Below, piece after piece: positions 1 to 7,107 of a DNA stretch of 7,107 bases. Numbering within the stretch: the first letter of the stretch is position 1; each line of letters starts with the position of its first letter. The notes under the pieces are model-generated. The model was given only the letters and a program-made list of their open reading frames with translations. It was not told the DNA's origin and did not search any database. A program made the translations under genes and the position numbers. Source of the DNA: Planococcus sp. (in: firmicutes) (lineage in GTDB: Bacteria; Bacillota; Bacilli; Bacillales_A; Planococcaceae); contig JASLAI010000266.1 of NCBI GenBank assembly GCA_030147225.1, forward strand, positions 1-7,107. Direction: 5' to 3'.

Positions 1-386
1 CAACAACTGGCGCTGCAGTAGCAGTAACACAAGTATTGCCTGAACTGGAAGGGAAACTGGATGGTATGGCAATCCGCGTACCAACATCGAATGTATCGCT
101 TATTGACTTGGTTGCAGAACTGGATAAAGAAGTTACTGTAGAAGAAGTGAACGCAGCATTGAAAGAAGCGACTGAAAACGAATTGAAAGGGACTTTGGAA
201 TACAACGAACTTCCACTAGTTTCTAAAGACTATAACGGCAACTCGGCATCAGCTACTGTAGACGGATTGTCCACAATGGTGCTTGGAGGCAACATGATCA
301 AAGTCTTGGCTTGGTATGATAACGAATCAGGTTACTCAGGCCGTTGCATCGACATTGCTTTGCATATGTACAAAAAAGGGCTGTAA
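1..386 (+). CDS. gap: Glyceraldehyde-3-phosphate dehydrogenase, C-terminal part (5' end outside window)
   Basis: This enzyme oxidises and phosphorylates glyceraldehyde 3-phosphate to 1,3-bisphosphoglycerate in the cytoplasm. The reading frame is open from base 3, and 127 codons are visible before TAA at 384-386. By alignment from memory to the Geobacillus enzyme they correspond to about residues 207-333. The first visible residues, TTGAA, match the inorganic phosphate site (Thr208, Gly209), and the Arg of IRVPT matches Arg231. The catalytic Cys and His lie upstream of the window. The nicotinamide-side motif WYDNESGYS is present; Ser after NE resembles the glycolytic NAD-dependent GapA type rather than GapB, which has Trp there. 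The position directly before pgk also fits the glycolytic isozyme. A TTG at 36 is inside the gene and is not a start. Identity as GAPDH is secure; the GapA assignment is an inference from the motif and the context. Confidence 0.97.
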   Translation, partial: TTGAAVAVTQVLPELEGKLDGMAIRVPTSNVSLIDLVAELDKEVTVEEVNAALKEATENELKGTLEYNELPLVSKDYNGNSASATVDGLSTMVLGGNMIKVLAWYDNESGYSGRCIDIALHMYKKGL

Positions 387-416
387 TTCTAAAAATATAG
401 CTTAATTACCAATGAA

Positions 417-434
417 CCTCTATAATAAAAGAGG
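417..434 (+). other. Small hairpin enclosing a TATAAT hexamer
   Basis: CCTCT (417-421) can pair with AGAGG (430-434) around an 8-nt A/T loop. The hexamer TATAAT at 421-426 is a perfect sigma-A -10 sequence. I see no acceptable -35 element 16-18 nt upstream and no TG extension. It could be a weak promoter for pgk-eno, or chance in an AT-rich spacer. Confidence 0.25.
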
Positions 435-438
435 GTAA

Positions 439-473
439 AAGGGGCGGGGACATACCCCGTCCCTTATTTTTTT
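439..473 (+). terminator. Rho-independent terminator or attenuator between gap and pgk
   Basis: GGGGCGGGG (441-449) pairs with CCCCGTCCC (455-463) over nine pairs including one G-U wobble, with a 5-nt ACATA loop. Two A-U pairs extend the base, and TTATTTTTTT follows. This is a textbook intrinsic terminator located 52 nt after the gap stop and 24 nt before the pgk start. Because pgk follows with no clear promoter in between, it probably lets only part of the transcripts through, giving more gap than pgk-eno mRNA. It might also act as a 3' stabiliser for a gap transcript. Confidence 0.85.
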
Positions 474-496
474 GAATACAAATAGGAGGTATTTTC

Positions 497-1681
497 ATGC
501 AGCAGAAAATGACCATGAAAGATTTGGATTTGAAAGGAAAACGTGTATTTTGCCGCGTCGATTTCAATGTGCCGATGGAAGATGCAAAAGTGACGGATGA
601 TACAAGAATCCGTGCAGCTGTCCCGACCATTCAATACTTGATCGAACAAGGCGCAAAAGTAATTTTGGCCAGCCACTTGGGCCGTCCCAAAGGACAGGTC
701 AATGAGGACATGAGACTCGCTGCAACAGGCGTCCGGTTGGGAGAATTGTTACATAAAGAAGTAAAGAGCCTGGACGAATCCATCGGCGAAAAAGTCGAAC
801 AGGAGATTTCAGCGATGCAGGAAGGCGATATCATTCTGCTTGAGAATGTACGTTTCCACGCTGGCGAAGAAAAAAATGATGAAGAATTGGCGAAAGCATT
901 TGCTGCGCTAGCTGATGTGTTTGTTAACGATGCATTTGGAGCAGCTCACCGTGCGCATGCTTCTACTGCAGGCATTGCCAACCATTTGCCGGCTGTTTCA
1001 GGTCTGTTATTGGAAAAAGAACTTGATGTGCTGGGCAAAGCGTTGTCTGAACCTGAGCGTCCATTTACGGCAATTATCGGTGGCGCGAAAGTAAAAGACA
1101 AAATCGGCGTAATCGATCATCTATTGGACATAGTCGATAATTTATTAATTGGTGGCGGACTTTCCTACACCTTTATCAAAGCGCAAGGTTTTGAAATTGG
1201 AAATTCTCTTGTAGAAGAAGATAAATTGGAATTGGCTAAATCGTTCATTGAAAAAGCGGAGCAAAAAGGCGTAAAACTTTATTTGCCGATTGATGCAACT
1301 GTAGCTAGTGAATTTTCCAATGATGCTGATACGAAAAGTGTAAACATTAAAGAGATTCCTTCCGATTGGGAAGGATTAGACATTGGTCCTGAAACTGTGA
1401 AGTTGTATGCAGATGTCATCAAAAACTCAAAATTGATCATTTGGAACGGGCCTATGGGCGTCTTTGAAATGCCATCTTTCGAAAATGGCACAAAATCCAT
1501 TGCGCAAGCAATGGCGGAAACTTCAGGCTACACCGTTATTGGCGGTGGGGATTCAGCTGCGGCTGTTGAAAAATTCCATGTAGCCGATAAGATGGATCAT
1601 ATCTCTACAGGCGGAGGCGCTTCACTGGAGTTTATGGAAGGCAAAGACTTGCCGGGTGTAAGTGCATTAACCGACAAGTAA
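497..1681 (+). CDS. pgk: Phosphoglycerate kinase
   Basis: This cytoplasmic enzyme transfers the acyl phosphate of 1,3-bisphosphoglycerate to ADP, the first ATP-yielding step of glycolysis. The product has 394 residues, the usual bacterial monomer length. Family signatures are in order: RVDFNVP (20-26), the substrate-binding HLGRPKG (60-66), [13 protein letters not shown] (116-128), [13 protein letters not shown] (145-157), GGAKVKDKI (195-203) at the start of the nucleotide domain, WNGPMGVFE (316-324), GGGDSAAAV (349-357) and [14 protein letters not shown] (370-383). Start choice: ATG at 497 follows AGGAGG (484-489) by 7 nt. In-frame ATGs at 509 and 515 are further from this site. It is separated from gap by 110 nt containing a terminator-like hairpin and lies 28 nt before tpiA. 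In B. subtilis pgk and the following genes can be expressed separately from gapA; the spacer here allows similar control, but that is an inference. Confidence 0.98.
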   Translation: MQQKMTMKDLDLKGKRVFCRVDFNVPMEDAKVTDDTRIRAAVPTIQYLIEQGAKVILASHLGRPKGQVNEDMRLAATGVRLGELLHKEVKSLDESIGEKVEQEISAMQEGDIILLENVRFHAGEEKNDEELAKAFAALADVFVNDAFGAAHRAHASTAGIANHLPAVSGLLLEKELDVLGKALSEPERPFTAIIGGAKVKDKIGVIDHLLDIVDNLLIGGGLSYTFIKAQGFEIGNSLVEEDKLELAKSFIEKAEQKGVKLYLPIDATVASEFSNDADTKSVNIKEIPSDWEGLDIGPETVKLYADVIKNSKLIIWNGPMGVFEMPSFENGTKSIAQAMAETSGYTVIGGGDSAAAVEKFHVADKMDHISTGGGASLEFMEGKDLPGVSALTDK

Positions 1682-1694
1682 AACAATTGATTTG

Positions 1695-1702
1695 AAAGGG
1701 AG
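1695..1702 (+). promoter_or_regulatory. Ribosome binding site for tpiA (decides the GTG start)
   Basis: AAAGGGAG ends 7 nt before GTG at 1710. This supports GTG rather than the upstream in-frame TTG at 1692, which lies in front of the site and would add six residues (TTG-encoded start plus KGSAF) absent from the family. Confidence 0.8.
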
Positions 1703-1709
1703 TGCTTTT

Positions 1710-2471
1710 GTGAGAAAACCCATTATTGCAGGAAACTGGAAAATGTACAAAACAGCAACAGAGGCAAAACAATTTGTCGAAGAAATAAACGGACTGGTGC
1801 CAGACTCTGAAAAATTAGATGCTGTTATTTGCGCACCTGCGCTATTCTTAACGCAATTGGTCGTTTCGGCAGAAAATAGCCCGCTTCAGATTGGTGCACA
1901 AACTATGTCTTCAGAAGACGAAGGTGCATTTACTGGGGAAATCAGTCCTGTTCAATTAGCGGATATTGGTGTTAACTATGTCATTATTGGACATTCAGAA
2001 CGTCGCCAGTACTTCAACGAAACTGATGAATCAGCAAACCAAAAAGTGAAAGCGGCTTTCAACCACGGTTTGATCCCAATCCTATGTGTTGGGGAAACTT
2101 TAGAGCATCGTGAAAACGGCGAAACGGGTGCTGTTGTCGAAGCACAAGTAGAAAAAGGGATTTCCGGTTTAAGTGAAGAACAGATCGCTCAATTGGTTAT
2201 TGCTTATGAGCCTATTTGGGCAATCGGTACTGGAAAAACAGCTACTGCCGAAGATGCTAACGAAGTGTGCGGAATTGTTCGTAAAAAAGTGGCAGCGTTG
2301 TATAGCGACCAAGCAGCAGAACAGCTTCGCGTTCAATACGGCGGCAGCGTAAAACCTGCTACTATAGATGAACTAATGGGCATGGAACATATTGACGGCG
2401 CATTAGTTGGAGGCGCAAGCTTAGAAACCGAATCTTTTGTTAAATTGTTGGAGGCTGGTTCACATGCGTAA
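1710..2471 (+). CDS. tpiA: Triosephosphate isomerase
   Basis: This enzyme interconverts dihydroxyacetone phosphate and glyceraldehyde 3-phosphate, feeding both halves of fructose bisphosphate into lower glycolysis. From the GTG start the product has 253 residues, the same as I recall for Bacillus TpiA. Catalytic residues are visible: Asn9 and Lys11 in AGNWKMYK, His95 in GHSERR (94-99), and Glu167 in [12 protein letters not shown] (165-176), whose end forms the phosphate-gripping loop 6. The phosphate-binding YGGSVKP (210-216) and GGASL (234-238) follow. The N-terminal sequence [13 protein letters not shown] directly after the start is typical of the family and confirms the start. It lies 28 nt after pgk and overlaps pgm by 8 nt, so it is almost certainly cotranscribed with both. 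Nothing is missing or unusual apart from the GTG start. Confidence 0.98.
   Translation: MRKPIIAGNWKMYKTATEAKQFVEEINGLVPDSEKLDAVICAPALFLTQLVVSAENSPLQIGAQTMSSEDEGAFTGEISPVQLADIGVNYVIIGHSERRQYFNETDESANQKVKAAFNHGLIPILCVGETLEHRENGETGAVVEAQVEKGISGLSEEQIAQLVIAYEPIWAIGTGKTATAEDANEVCGIVRKKVAALYSDQAAEQLRVQYGGSVKPATIDELMGMEHIDGALVGGASLETESFVKLLEAGSHA
2450..2454 (+). promoter_or_regulatory. Ribosome binding site for pgm inside the end of tpiA
   Basis: GGAGG sits within the last codons of tpiA, 9 nt before ATG at 2464. It supports that ATG over an upstream in-frame TTG at 2437, which would add nine residues not typical of the family. Confidence 0.8.
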
Positions 2472-3996
2472 AACCGAACATCCAGCGGCGTTGATCATCT
2501 TAGATGGATTCGGCTGCCGCAAAGAGACTTTCGGTAATGCTGTGGCACAAGCTAACAAGCCGAATTTTGATCGCCTATGGGAGACCTATCCGCATGAATT
2601 GCTGACTGCTTCTGGAGAAGCTGTCGGTTTGCCGGAAGGTCAAATGGGCAATTCTGAAGTAGGTCATTTGAACATCGGCGCTGGCCGAATCGTTTACCAA
2701 AACCTGACGCGCATCAATAAGTCGATTCGCGAAGGCGATTTCTATGAAAATGCTGCTTTTCTTGAAGCGGTGGGCAATGCGAAAAGCCGCGGCAAGGCTC
2801 TTCATATTTTAGGGTTATTGTCCGATGGTGGAGTCCATAGCCATTACGAGCATCTTTTTGCCTTATTAAGACTGGCGAAACAACAAGGGCTGACTGAAGT
2901 CTATGTTCACGGTTTTCTAGACGGCCGGGACGTTGGTCCACAAACTGCGCTTAAATATGTAGAAGAGGCCGAGCAGAAAATGGAAGAAATCGGTGTCGGT
3001 AAGTTTGCGTCAATCAGCGGACGCTATTACGCAATGGACCGTGACCAGCGCTGGGAACGTGCCGATTTGGCTTACCGTGTATTAGTAGATGGCGTCGGCC
3101 AAACGGCACCATCGGCAAATGCCGGTATTACGTATTCCTATGACCAGGACGTTTCAGATGAATTTGTCATCCCATTTGCAATTGTCGAAGACGGCAAGCC
3201 AGTGGCGACAATCGATTCAGGCGATTCCCTGATTTTCTTCAACTTCCGTCCGGATCGCTCGATTCAATTGACCGCCGCATTTATCCGTGAAGACTTTACC
3301 GGTTTCCCGTTAAGTGCAAAGCATCCGACAGACTTGAGCTATATTACGTTTACCTCGTATAGCGAGGATTTGCCGACGCGAGTGGCATTTGAAACATTGA
3401 ACCTGGAAAATACGATCGGCGAAGTGATTTCTGCCAATGGATTGACTCAATTGCGGATTGCGGAAACTGAAAAATATCCGCATGTCACTTTCTTTATGAG
3501 TGGGGGACGCGAAGAAGTCTTTCCAGGCGAAGACCGTATTCTTGTAGCCTCTCCGAAAGTTGCAACTTACGATCTGCAACCTGAAATGAGTGCTTATGAA
3601 GTGACAGACCGTTTGGTGGAACAAATTGAAGCAGGGGCACATGATGCCATCATTTTGAACTTCGCCAATCCCGACATGGTAGGTCACAGTGGTTTACTGG
3701 AACCGACTATCCGCGCTATTGAAGTGGTGGATGAATGTTTGGGACGTATTGTGGATGCACTTCATGCTCAAGGCGGTTCGGCATTAATTACTGCTGATCA
3801 CGGCAATGCAGATGAAGTACGTACGGTAGAAGGTATGCCGATGACCGCACATACGACCAATCAAGTGCCGGTGATTTTAACGAAATCAGATCATGTTCTT
3901 CGAAAAGACGGTATTTTAGCCGACTTGGCACCAACCATCTTGAAAATGTTAGACATTAAACAACCGATTGAAATGACAGGAAAACCATTATATTAA
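2464..3996 (+). CDS. pgm: 2,3-bisphosphoglycerate-independent phosphoglycerate mutase
   Basis: This enzyme converts 3-phosphoglycerate to 2-phosphoglycerate through a phosphoserine intermediate and needs Mn2+; it belongs to the alkaline phosphatase superfamily. The product has 510 residues, in line with the roughly 511 of Bacillus iPGM. Metal and catalytic residues match those of the Geobacillus structure with a shift of one or two: Asp14 (LDGFG), nucleophile Ser64 ([10 protein letters not shown]), His125 (SDGGVHSH), Arg262 and Arg265 (FRPDR), Asp404 and His408 (NPDMVGHSG), Asp445 and His446 (TADHGNAD), and His463 (TAHTTN). The phosphatase domain is formed by both ends, and the transferase domain is inserted at about residues 77-310. 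The start codon lies within the final codons of tpiA (ATGCGTAA overlap), which suggests translational coupling. The stop is 16 nt before eno. Also called gpmI. In spore formers this Mn-dependent enzyme is pH-sensitive; whether that matters here cannot be read from the sequence. Confidence 0.98.
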   Translation: MRKTEHPAALIILDGFGCRKETFGNAVAQANKPNFDRLWETYPHELLTASGEAVGLPEGQMGNSEVGHLNIGAGRIVYQNLTRINKSIREGDFYENAAFLEAVGNAKSRGKALHILGLLSDGGVHSHYEHLFALLRLAKQQGLTEVYVHGFLDGRDVGPQTALKYVEEAEQKMEEIGVGKFASISGRYYAMDRDQRWERADLAYRVLVDGVGQTAPSANAGITYSYDQDVSDEFVIPFAIVEDGKPVATIDSGDSLIFFNFRPDRSIQLTAAFIREDFTGFPLSAKHPTDLSYITFTSYSEDLPTRVAFETLNLENTIGEVISANGLTQLRIAETEKYPHVTFFMSGGREEVFPGEDRILVASPKVATYDLQPEMSAYEVTDRLVEQIEAGAHDAIILNFANPDMVGHSGLLEPTIRAIEVVDECLGRIVDALHAQGGSALITADHGNADEVRTVEGMPMTAHTTNQVPVILTKSDHVLRKDGILADLAPTILKMLDIKQPIEMTGKPLY

Positions 3997-4003
3997 AAGG
4001 GAG
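3997..4003 (+). promoter_or_regulatory. Ribosome binding site for eno (decides the TTG start)
   Basis: AAGGGAG begins directly after the pgm stop and ends 9 nt before TTG at 4013. No in-frame ATG is available near the expected enolase N-terminus, so this site fixes the TTG start. It resembles the tpiA site. Confidence 0.8.
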
Positions 4004-4012
4004 CTGTTTTAA

Positions 4013-5308
<1,296 letters not shown>

Positions 5309-5335
5309 TATACGAGTTGAGTTAGATGAAGGCTA

Positions 5336-5394
5336 GAAGAAAGAGTAAAAGGCGGCGACTCCCGCGGAAAGCGTCCGCCTGAAGCGATTTCTTC
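5336..5394. repeat. Imperfect palindrome resembling a Bacillales interspersed repeat
   Basis: GAAGAAA (5336-5342) pairs with TTTCTTC (5388-5394), AGGCGG (5350-5355) with CCGCCT (5375-5380), and CGC (5363-5365) with GCG (5371-5373) around a GGAAA loop, so the element can fold as a nested, interrupted hairpin. The core CGACTCCCGCGGAAAGCG (5356-5373) is a string I recognise as recurring between genes of many Bacillus and Planococcaceae genomes. Only one copy is in this window, so repetition cannot be shown here. It is notably more G+C-rich than the flanking spacer. The function of such repeats is unknown; they may act as transcription end points or RNA stabilisers. Confidence 0.55.
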
Positions 5395-5443
5395 CGATCT
5401 GCTACTAGTTTTTAAACTTTAGAAAAGTAAATGCATTAGCTAA

Positions 5444-5475
5444 AGAAAATAGAGGCAATTGCCTCTATTTTCTAT
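5444..5475. terminator. Palindromic Rho-independent terminator after eno
   Basis: Positions 5444-5473 are a perfect inverted repeat: AGAAAATAGAGGC (5444-5456) pairs fully with GCCTCTATTTTCT (5461-5473) around an AATT loop. The A-rich left arm and T-rich right arm mean it can work in both directions, though no minus-strand gene needs it here. It ends the glycolytic transcript just before the secG promoter. Confidence 0.85.
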
Positions 5476-5480
5476 TGCTA

Positions 5481-5509
5481 TTGTCATAGGTCACAGTTTT
5501 TGGTAAACT
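5481..5509 (+). promoter_or_regulatory. Predicted sigma-A promoter for the secG unit, extended -10
   Basis: TTGTCA (5481-5486) and TAAACT (5504-5509) are separated by 17 nt, and TGG directly before the -10 provides the TG extension. Transcription would begin near 5516, leaving a leader of about 33 nt. Its location right after a terminator and before secG supports it. Confidence 0.7.
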
Positions 5510-5534
5510 TAGAGTTGTTGTGAACGTTCTTTTC

Positions 5535-5540
5535 AGGAGG
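5535..5540 (+). promoter_or_regulatory. Ribosome binding site for secG (decides the ATG start)
   Basis: AGGAGG ends 8 nt before ATG at 5549. An in-frame GTG at 5540 overlaps this site, so it cannot be the start; using it would add MEF ahead of the family N-terminus. Confidence 0.85.
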
Positions 5541-5548
5541 TGGAATTT

Positions 5549-5776
5549 ATGCATACGTTGTTAATGACATTACTCGTCATCGTATCGCTCGCATTAATCG
5601 TAGTCGTTTTATTGCAATCTGGAAAAAGTGCAGGTCTTTCAGGAGCCATCTCCGGTGGAGCAGAGCAACTTTTCGGCAAGCAAAAAGCTCGTGGTTTGGA
5701 CTTGGTCCTCCATCGGGTAACGATCGTACTTGCTGCCTTATTCTTTATTCTGGCTGTTGCCGTAACGAAAGTTTAA
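5549..5776 (+). CDS. secG: Preprotein translocase subunit SecG
   Basis: SecG is the small auxiliary subunit of the membrane SecYEG channel and helps SecA-driven protein export. The product has 75 residues, against about 76 in B. subtilis. Two hydrophobic segments are visible at roughly residues 3-22 and 53-73. They are joined by the conserved cytoplasmic loop [17 protein letters not shown] (21-37) and [11 protein letters not shown] (41-51). The start ATG follows AGGAGG by 8 nt, and the N-terminal [16 protein letters not shown] matches the family. A sigma-A type promoter lies just upstream and a hairpin terminator directly downstream, so secG can be expressed on its own as well as with est and rnr. 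The same order is known in Bacillus. Confidence 0.96.
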   Translation: MHTLLMTLLVIVSLALIVVVLLQSGKSAGLSGAISGGAEQLFGKQKARGLDLVLHRVTIVLAALFFILAVAVTKV

Positions 5777-5791
5777 TGTAGATGATTAAAT

Positions 5792-5824
5792 CGCCTGACC
5801 ATACATGGTTAGGCGTTTTCTTTT
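5792..5824 (+). terminator. Rho-independent terminator between secG and est
   Basis: CGCCTGACCA (5792-5801) pairs with TGGTTAGGCG (5806-5815) over ten pairs including one G-U wobble, with a TACA loop, and TTTTCTTTT follows. It starts 15 nt after the secG stop and ends about 20 nt before est. There is no room for a full promoter after it, so est and rnr seem to depend on read-through or on a promoter within secG that I do not see. Confidence 0.85.
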
Positions 5825-5844
5825 AGTATTAGAATGGAGGAATT

Positions 5845-6594
5845 ATGATGCGGATTTCGCAGCCAAAACCATTTTTCTTTAAATCAGGTCCACGGGCCGT
5901 ACTTCTTTTGCACGGCTTTACAGGAAACTCAGCGGATGTTCGCATGCTTGGCCGCTTTTTGGAGACAAAAGGATATACGAGTATTGCTCCTCATTATGCA
6001 GGGCATGGGGTGGCACCGGAAGAACTGGTTGGTACTGGACCTGCCGATTGGTGGAAAGATGTGGAACAGGCATATGAGACATTACTGGAAGAGGGTTATA
6101 CAGAAATTGCAGTGGCTGGATTGTCGCTGGGCGGCGTATTCAGCCTGAAATTAGGGTATACAAAACCTATCAAGGGAATTGTCACCATGTGCTCGCCTAT
6201 GTATATGAAAACCACTGATCTGATGTATGAAGGTGTGTTGAAATATGCCCGCGAATATAAAAACTATGAAGGAAAAAATGATGAGCTTATCGAAGAAGAA
6301 ATGAAGGCTTTCCAAGAACAGCCGATGGAGTCGCTGGCTGATTTACGCGCCTTGATAGGAGAAGTCAAAGAACATGTGGACCACGTCTATGCGCCACTGT
6401 TCGTTGCACAAGGCAGACTGGATACTGTCATTAATACGGATTCAGCAAATGTCATTTATGAAAATGCGGAATCAACGGTTAAACAGATCAAGTGGTACGA
6501 AGACTCGGGCCATGTTATTACGCTTGATAAAGAGAAAAAGCAATTGTATGAAGACATTTACACATTCTTTGAATCACTTGATTGGAGTGTATGA
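5845..6594 (+). CDS. est: Carboxylesterase, Est30/YvaK family (alpha/beta hydrolase)
   Basis: The protein hydrolyses short-chain carboxylic esters in vitro in its best studied relative, Geobacillus Est30; the natural substrate is not known. The product has 249 residues and appears cytoplasmic, with no signal peptide. The oxyanion-hole region is [21 protein letters not shown] (20-40). The catalytic triad falls on Ser94 in GLSLGG, Asp193 in GRLDTV and His223 in SGHVI, the same numbers as I recall for Est30. The cap region around 115-175 has [12 protein letters not shown]. The start has two adjacent ATGs, at 5845 and 5848. GGAGG ends 4 nt before the first and 7 nt before the second, so spacing favours the second, while the family numbering fits the first. 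It lies 68 nt after secG, behind a terminator, and 24 nt before rnr. The conserved neighbourhood hints at a role near export or RNA control, but no link is shown. Confidence 0.94.
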   Translation: MMRISQPKPFFFKSGPRAVLLLHGFTGNSADVRMLGRFLETKGYTSIAPHYAGHGVAPEELVGTGPADWWKDVEQAYETLLEEGYTEIAVAGLSLGGVFSLKLGYTKPIKGIVTMCSPMYMKTTDLMYEGVLKYAREYKNYEGKNDELIEEEMKAFQEQPMESLADLRALIGEVKEHVDHVYAPLFVAQGRLDTVINTDSANVIYENAESTVKQIKWYEDSGHVITLDKEKKQLYEDIYTFFESLDWSV

Positions 6595-6602
6595 ACTGTC
6601 AT

Positions 6603-6610
6603 AAAGGAGG
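6603..6610 (+). promoter_or_regulatory. Ribosome binding site for rnr (decides the TTG start)
   Basis: AAAGGAGG, a near-perfect match to the 16S rRNA tail, ends 8 nt before TTG at 6619. It supports TTG as the start; the nearest in-frame ATG, codon 16, would cut into the N-terminal helical domain. Confidence 0.85.
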
Positions 6611-6618
6611 AGTTAGAT

Positions 6619-7107
6619 TTGGAAAATACCGAGAGTTCATTGGAACAGCGCTTACTGGTCTTTATGCGAGAAGAAGCATATAAGCCGCTGACTGTACAGG
6701 AAATAGAAGAACAATTCGGTTTTGAAGATGCCGATGAGTTTAAAGAATTAGTAAAAACTTTAGTGCGTCTAGAAGAAAAAGGAACGCTGGTCCGTTCAAG
6801 ATCCAATCGGTACGGTGTGCCAGAGCGGATGAATTTGATGCGCGGTAAATTTATTGGGCATCCAAAAGGTTTCGGCTTTGTGGCTCCTGAAGAAGCCGGT
6901 TTAGACGATGTATTCATTCCGCCGACTGAAACAAATGGTGCAGTGAACGGAGATAAGGTACTGATCCGCATTTCAGAGGGATCGACAGGCGATCGCCGCG
7001 AAGGCGCGATTATCCGAATCCTCGAACGCGGAACGACAAAAGCTGTCGGAACGTTCCAAGAAAATAAAGGTTTTGGTTTTGTCGTAACAGATGATAAGAA
7101 AATGAAT
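6619..7107 (+). CDS. rnr: Ribonuclease R, N-terminal part (3' end outside window)
   Basis: RNase R is a processive 3'-to-5' exoribonuclease of the RNB family that degrades structured RNA and, with SmpB and tmRNA, defective mRNA. The frame is open for 163 codons to the window edge; full-length Bacillus RNase R has roughly 770-780 residues. The visible part begins MENTESSLEQRLLVFMREEAY when the TTG is read as Met. Residues about 8-66 look like the N-terminal helix-turn-helix domain (PLTVQEIEEQFG, LVRLEEKGTLVRSRSNRYGVP). A first cold-shock domain follows at about 73-135, with the RNA-binding KGFGFV at 83-88 and DDVFIPP at 96-102. A second begins near 140, with KGFGFVV at 150-156. The catalytic RNB domain is not in the window. 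It lies 24 nt after est and is likely cotranscribed with it. smpB would be expected next. Confidence 0.96.
   Translation, partial: MENTESSLEQRLLVFMREEAYKPLTVQEIEEQFGFEDADEFKELVKTLVRLEEKGTLVRSRSNRYGVPERMNLMRGKFIGHPKGFGFVAPEEAGLDDVFIPPTETNGAVNGDKVLIRISEGSTGDRREGAIIRILERGTTKAVGTFQENKGFGFVVTDDKKMN

Larger units (their letters stand above)
5309..5548. other. Gene-free junction between eno and secG
   Basis: This 240-nt spacer contains, in order, an imperfect palindromic repeat-like element, a short featureless A/T-rich stretch (about 5395-5443), a perfect palindromic terminator, and the secG promoter with its ribosome binding site. I see no credible open reading frame in it. Confidence 0.8.

Noticed and set aside
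406..676. Minus-strand open frames covering the gap-pgk spacer and the pgk start
   Set aside because: They run through the terminator hairpin and the pgk coding start and show no recognisable domain.
1692..1709. Upstream TTG start for tpiA
   Set aside because: The ribosome site lies downstream of this TTG, and the family N-terminus begins at GTG 1710.
3310..3687. 125-codon open frame on the minus strand inside pgm
   Set aside because: It lies fully opposite a conserved enzyme gene, has no family resemblance or convincing ribosome site, and is rich in Cys, His and Phe as expected of an antisense shadow.
5417..5445. Weak hairpin CTTTAG / CTAAAG upstream of the eno terminator
   Set aside because: Six A/T-rich pairs around a 17-nt loop are likely by chance, and its right arm overlaps the much stronger terminator.
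5522..5529. Palindrome GAACGTTC, similar to a LexA half-site pair
   Set aside because: The Bacillus LexA box needs a 4-nt spacer between GAAC and GTTC; here there is none.
5519..5532. Possible CcpA (cre) site TGTGAACGTTCTTT before secG
   Set aside because: It misses the consensus at three positions including the conserved CA end, and secG is not a typical carbon-control target.
5936..6148. Plus-strand out-of-frame open frame inside est
   Set aside because: Trp/Arg/Met-rich frame-shifted translation of a gene whose own frame contains an intact catalytic triad.
6558..6971. 137-codon open frame on the minus strand across the est end and rnr start
   Set aside because: It is opposite two well-supported genes and has Ser/Thr/Lys-rich low-information sequence typical of reverse-strand shadows.

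Overview
The window comes from a low-to-moderate G+C Gram-positive bacterium of the order Bacillales. The evidence is the gene order gap-pgk-tpiA-pgm-eno followed by secG-est-rnr, strong AGGAGG-type ribosome binding sites, GTG and TTG starts, and protein sequences close to what I remember of Bacillus and Geobacillus orthologues. The details suggest Planococcaceae (for example Planococcus or Planomicrobium), but that is an inference from memory and not a computed placement.

Positions 1-5308 hold the lower-glycolysis gene cluster on the plus strand. It starts with the C-terminal part of glyceraldehyde-3-phosphate dehydrogenase (cut by the window edge), then phosphoglycerate kinase, triosephosphate isomerase, cofactor-independent phosphoglycerate mutase and enolase. 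Together these convert triose phosphates to phosphoenolpyruvate. A strong terminator-like hairpin lies between gap and pgk (439-473). The later genes are tightly packed: 28 nt between pgk and tpiA, an 8-nt overlap of tpiA and pgm, and 16 nt between pgm and eno. All family catalytic residues I could locate are present, so every enzyme looks intact.

Positions 5309-5548 are a gene-free junction. It carries an imperfect palindrome that resembles a Bacillales interspersed repeat (5336-5394), a perfect 30-bp palindromic terminator (5444-5473), and a good sigma-A type promoter with an extended -10 element (5481-5509).

Positions 5549-7107 hold a second transcription unit: secG (a small membrane subunit of the Sec translocase), a secG-est intergenic terminator, est (a carboxylesterase matching the Est30/YvaK family), and the N-terminal 163 codons of rnr (RNase R), which runs off the window end. 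In Bacillus relatives this unit normally continues to smpB, which would link protein export and RNA quality control.

I found no unknown gene, mobile element, CRISPR array or novel system. The observations worth a second look are regulatory: the gap-pgk and secG-est hairpins, the repeat downstream of eno, and the matching non-ATG start regions of tpiA and eno.
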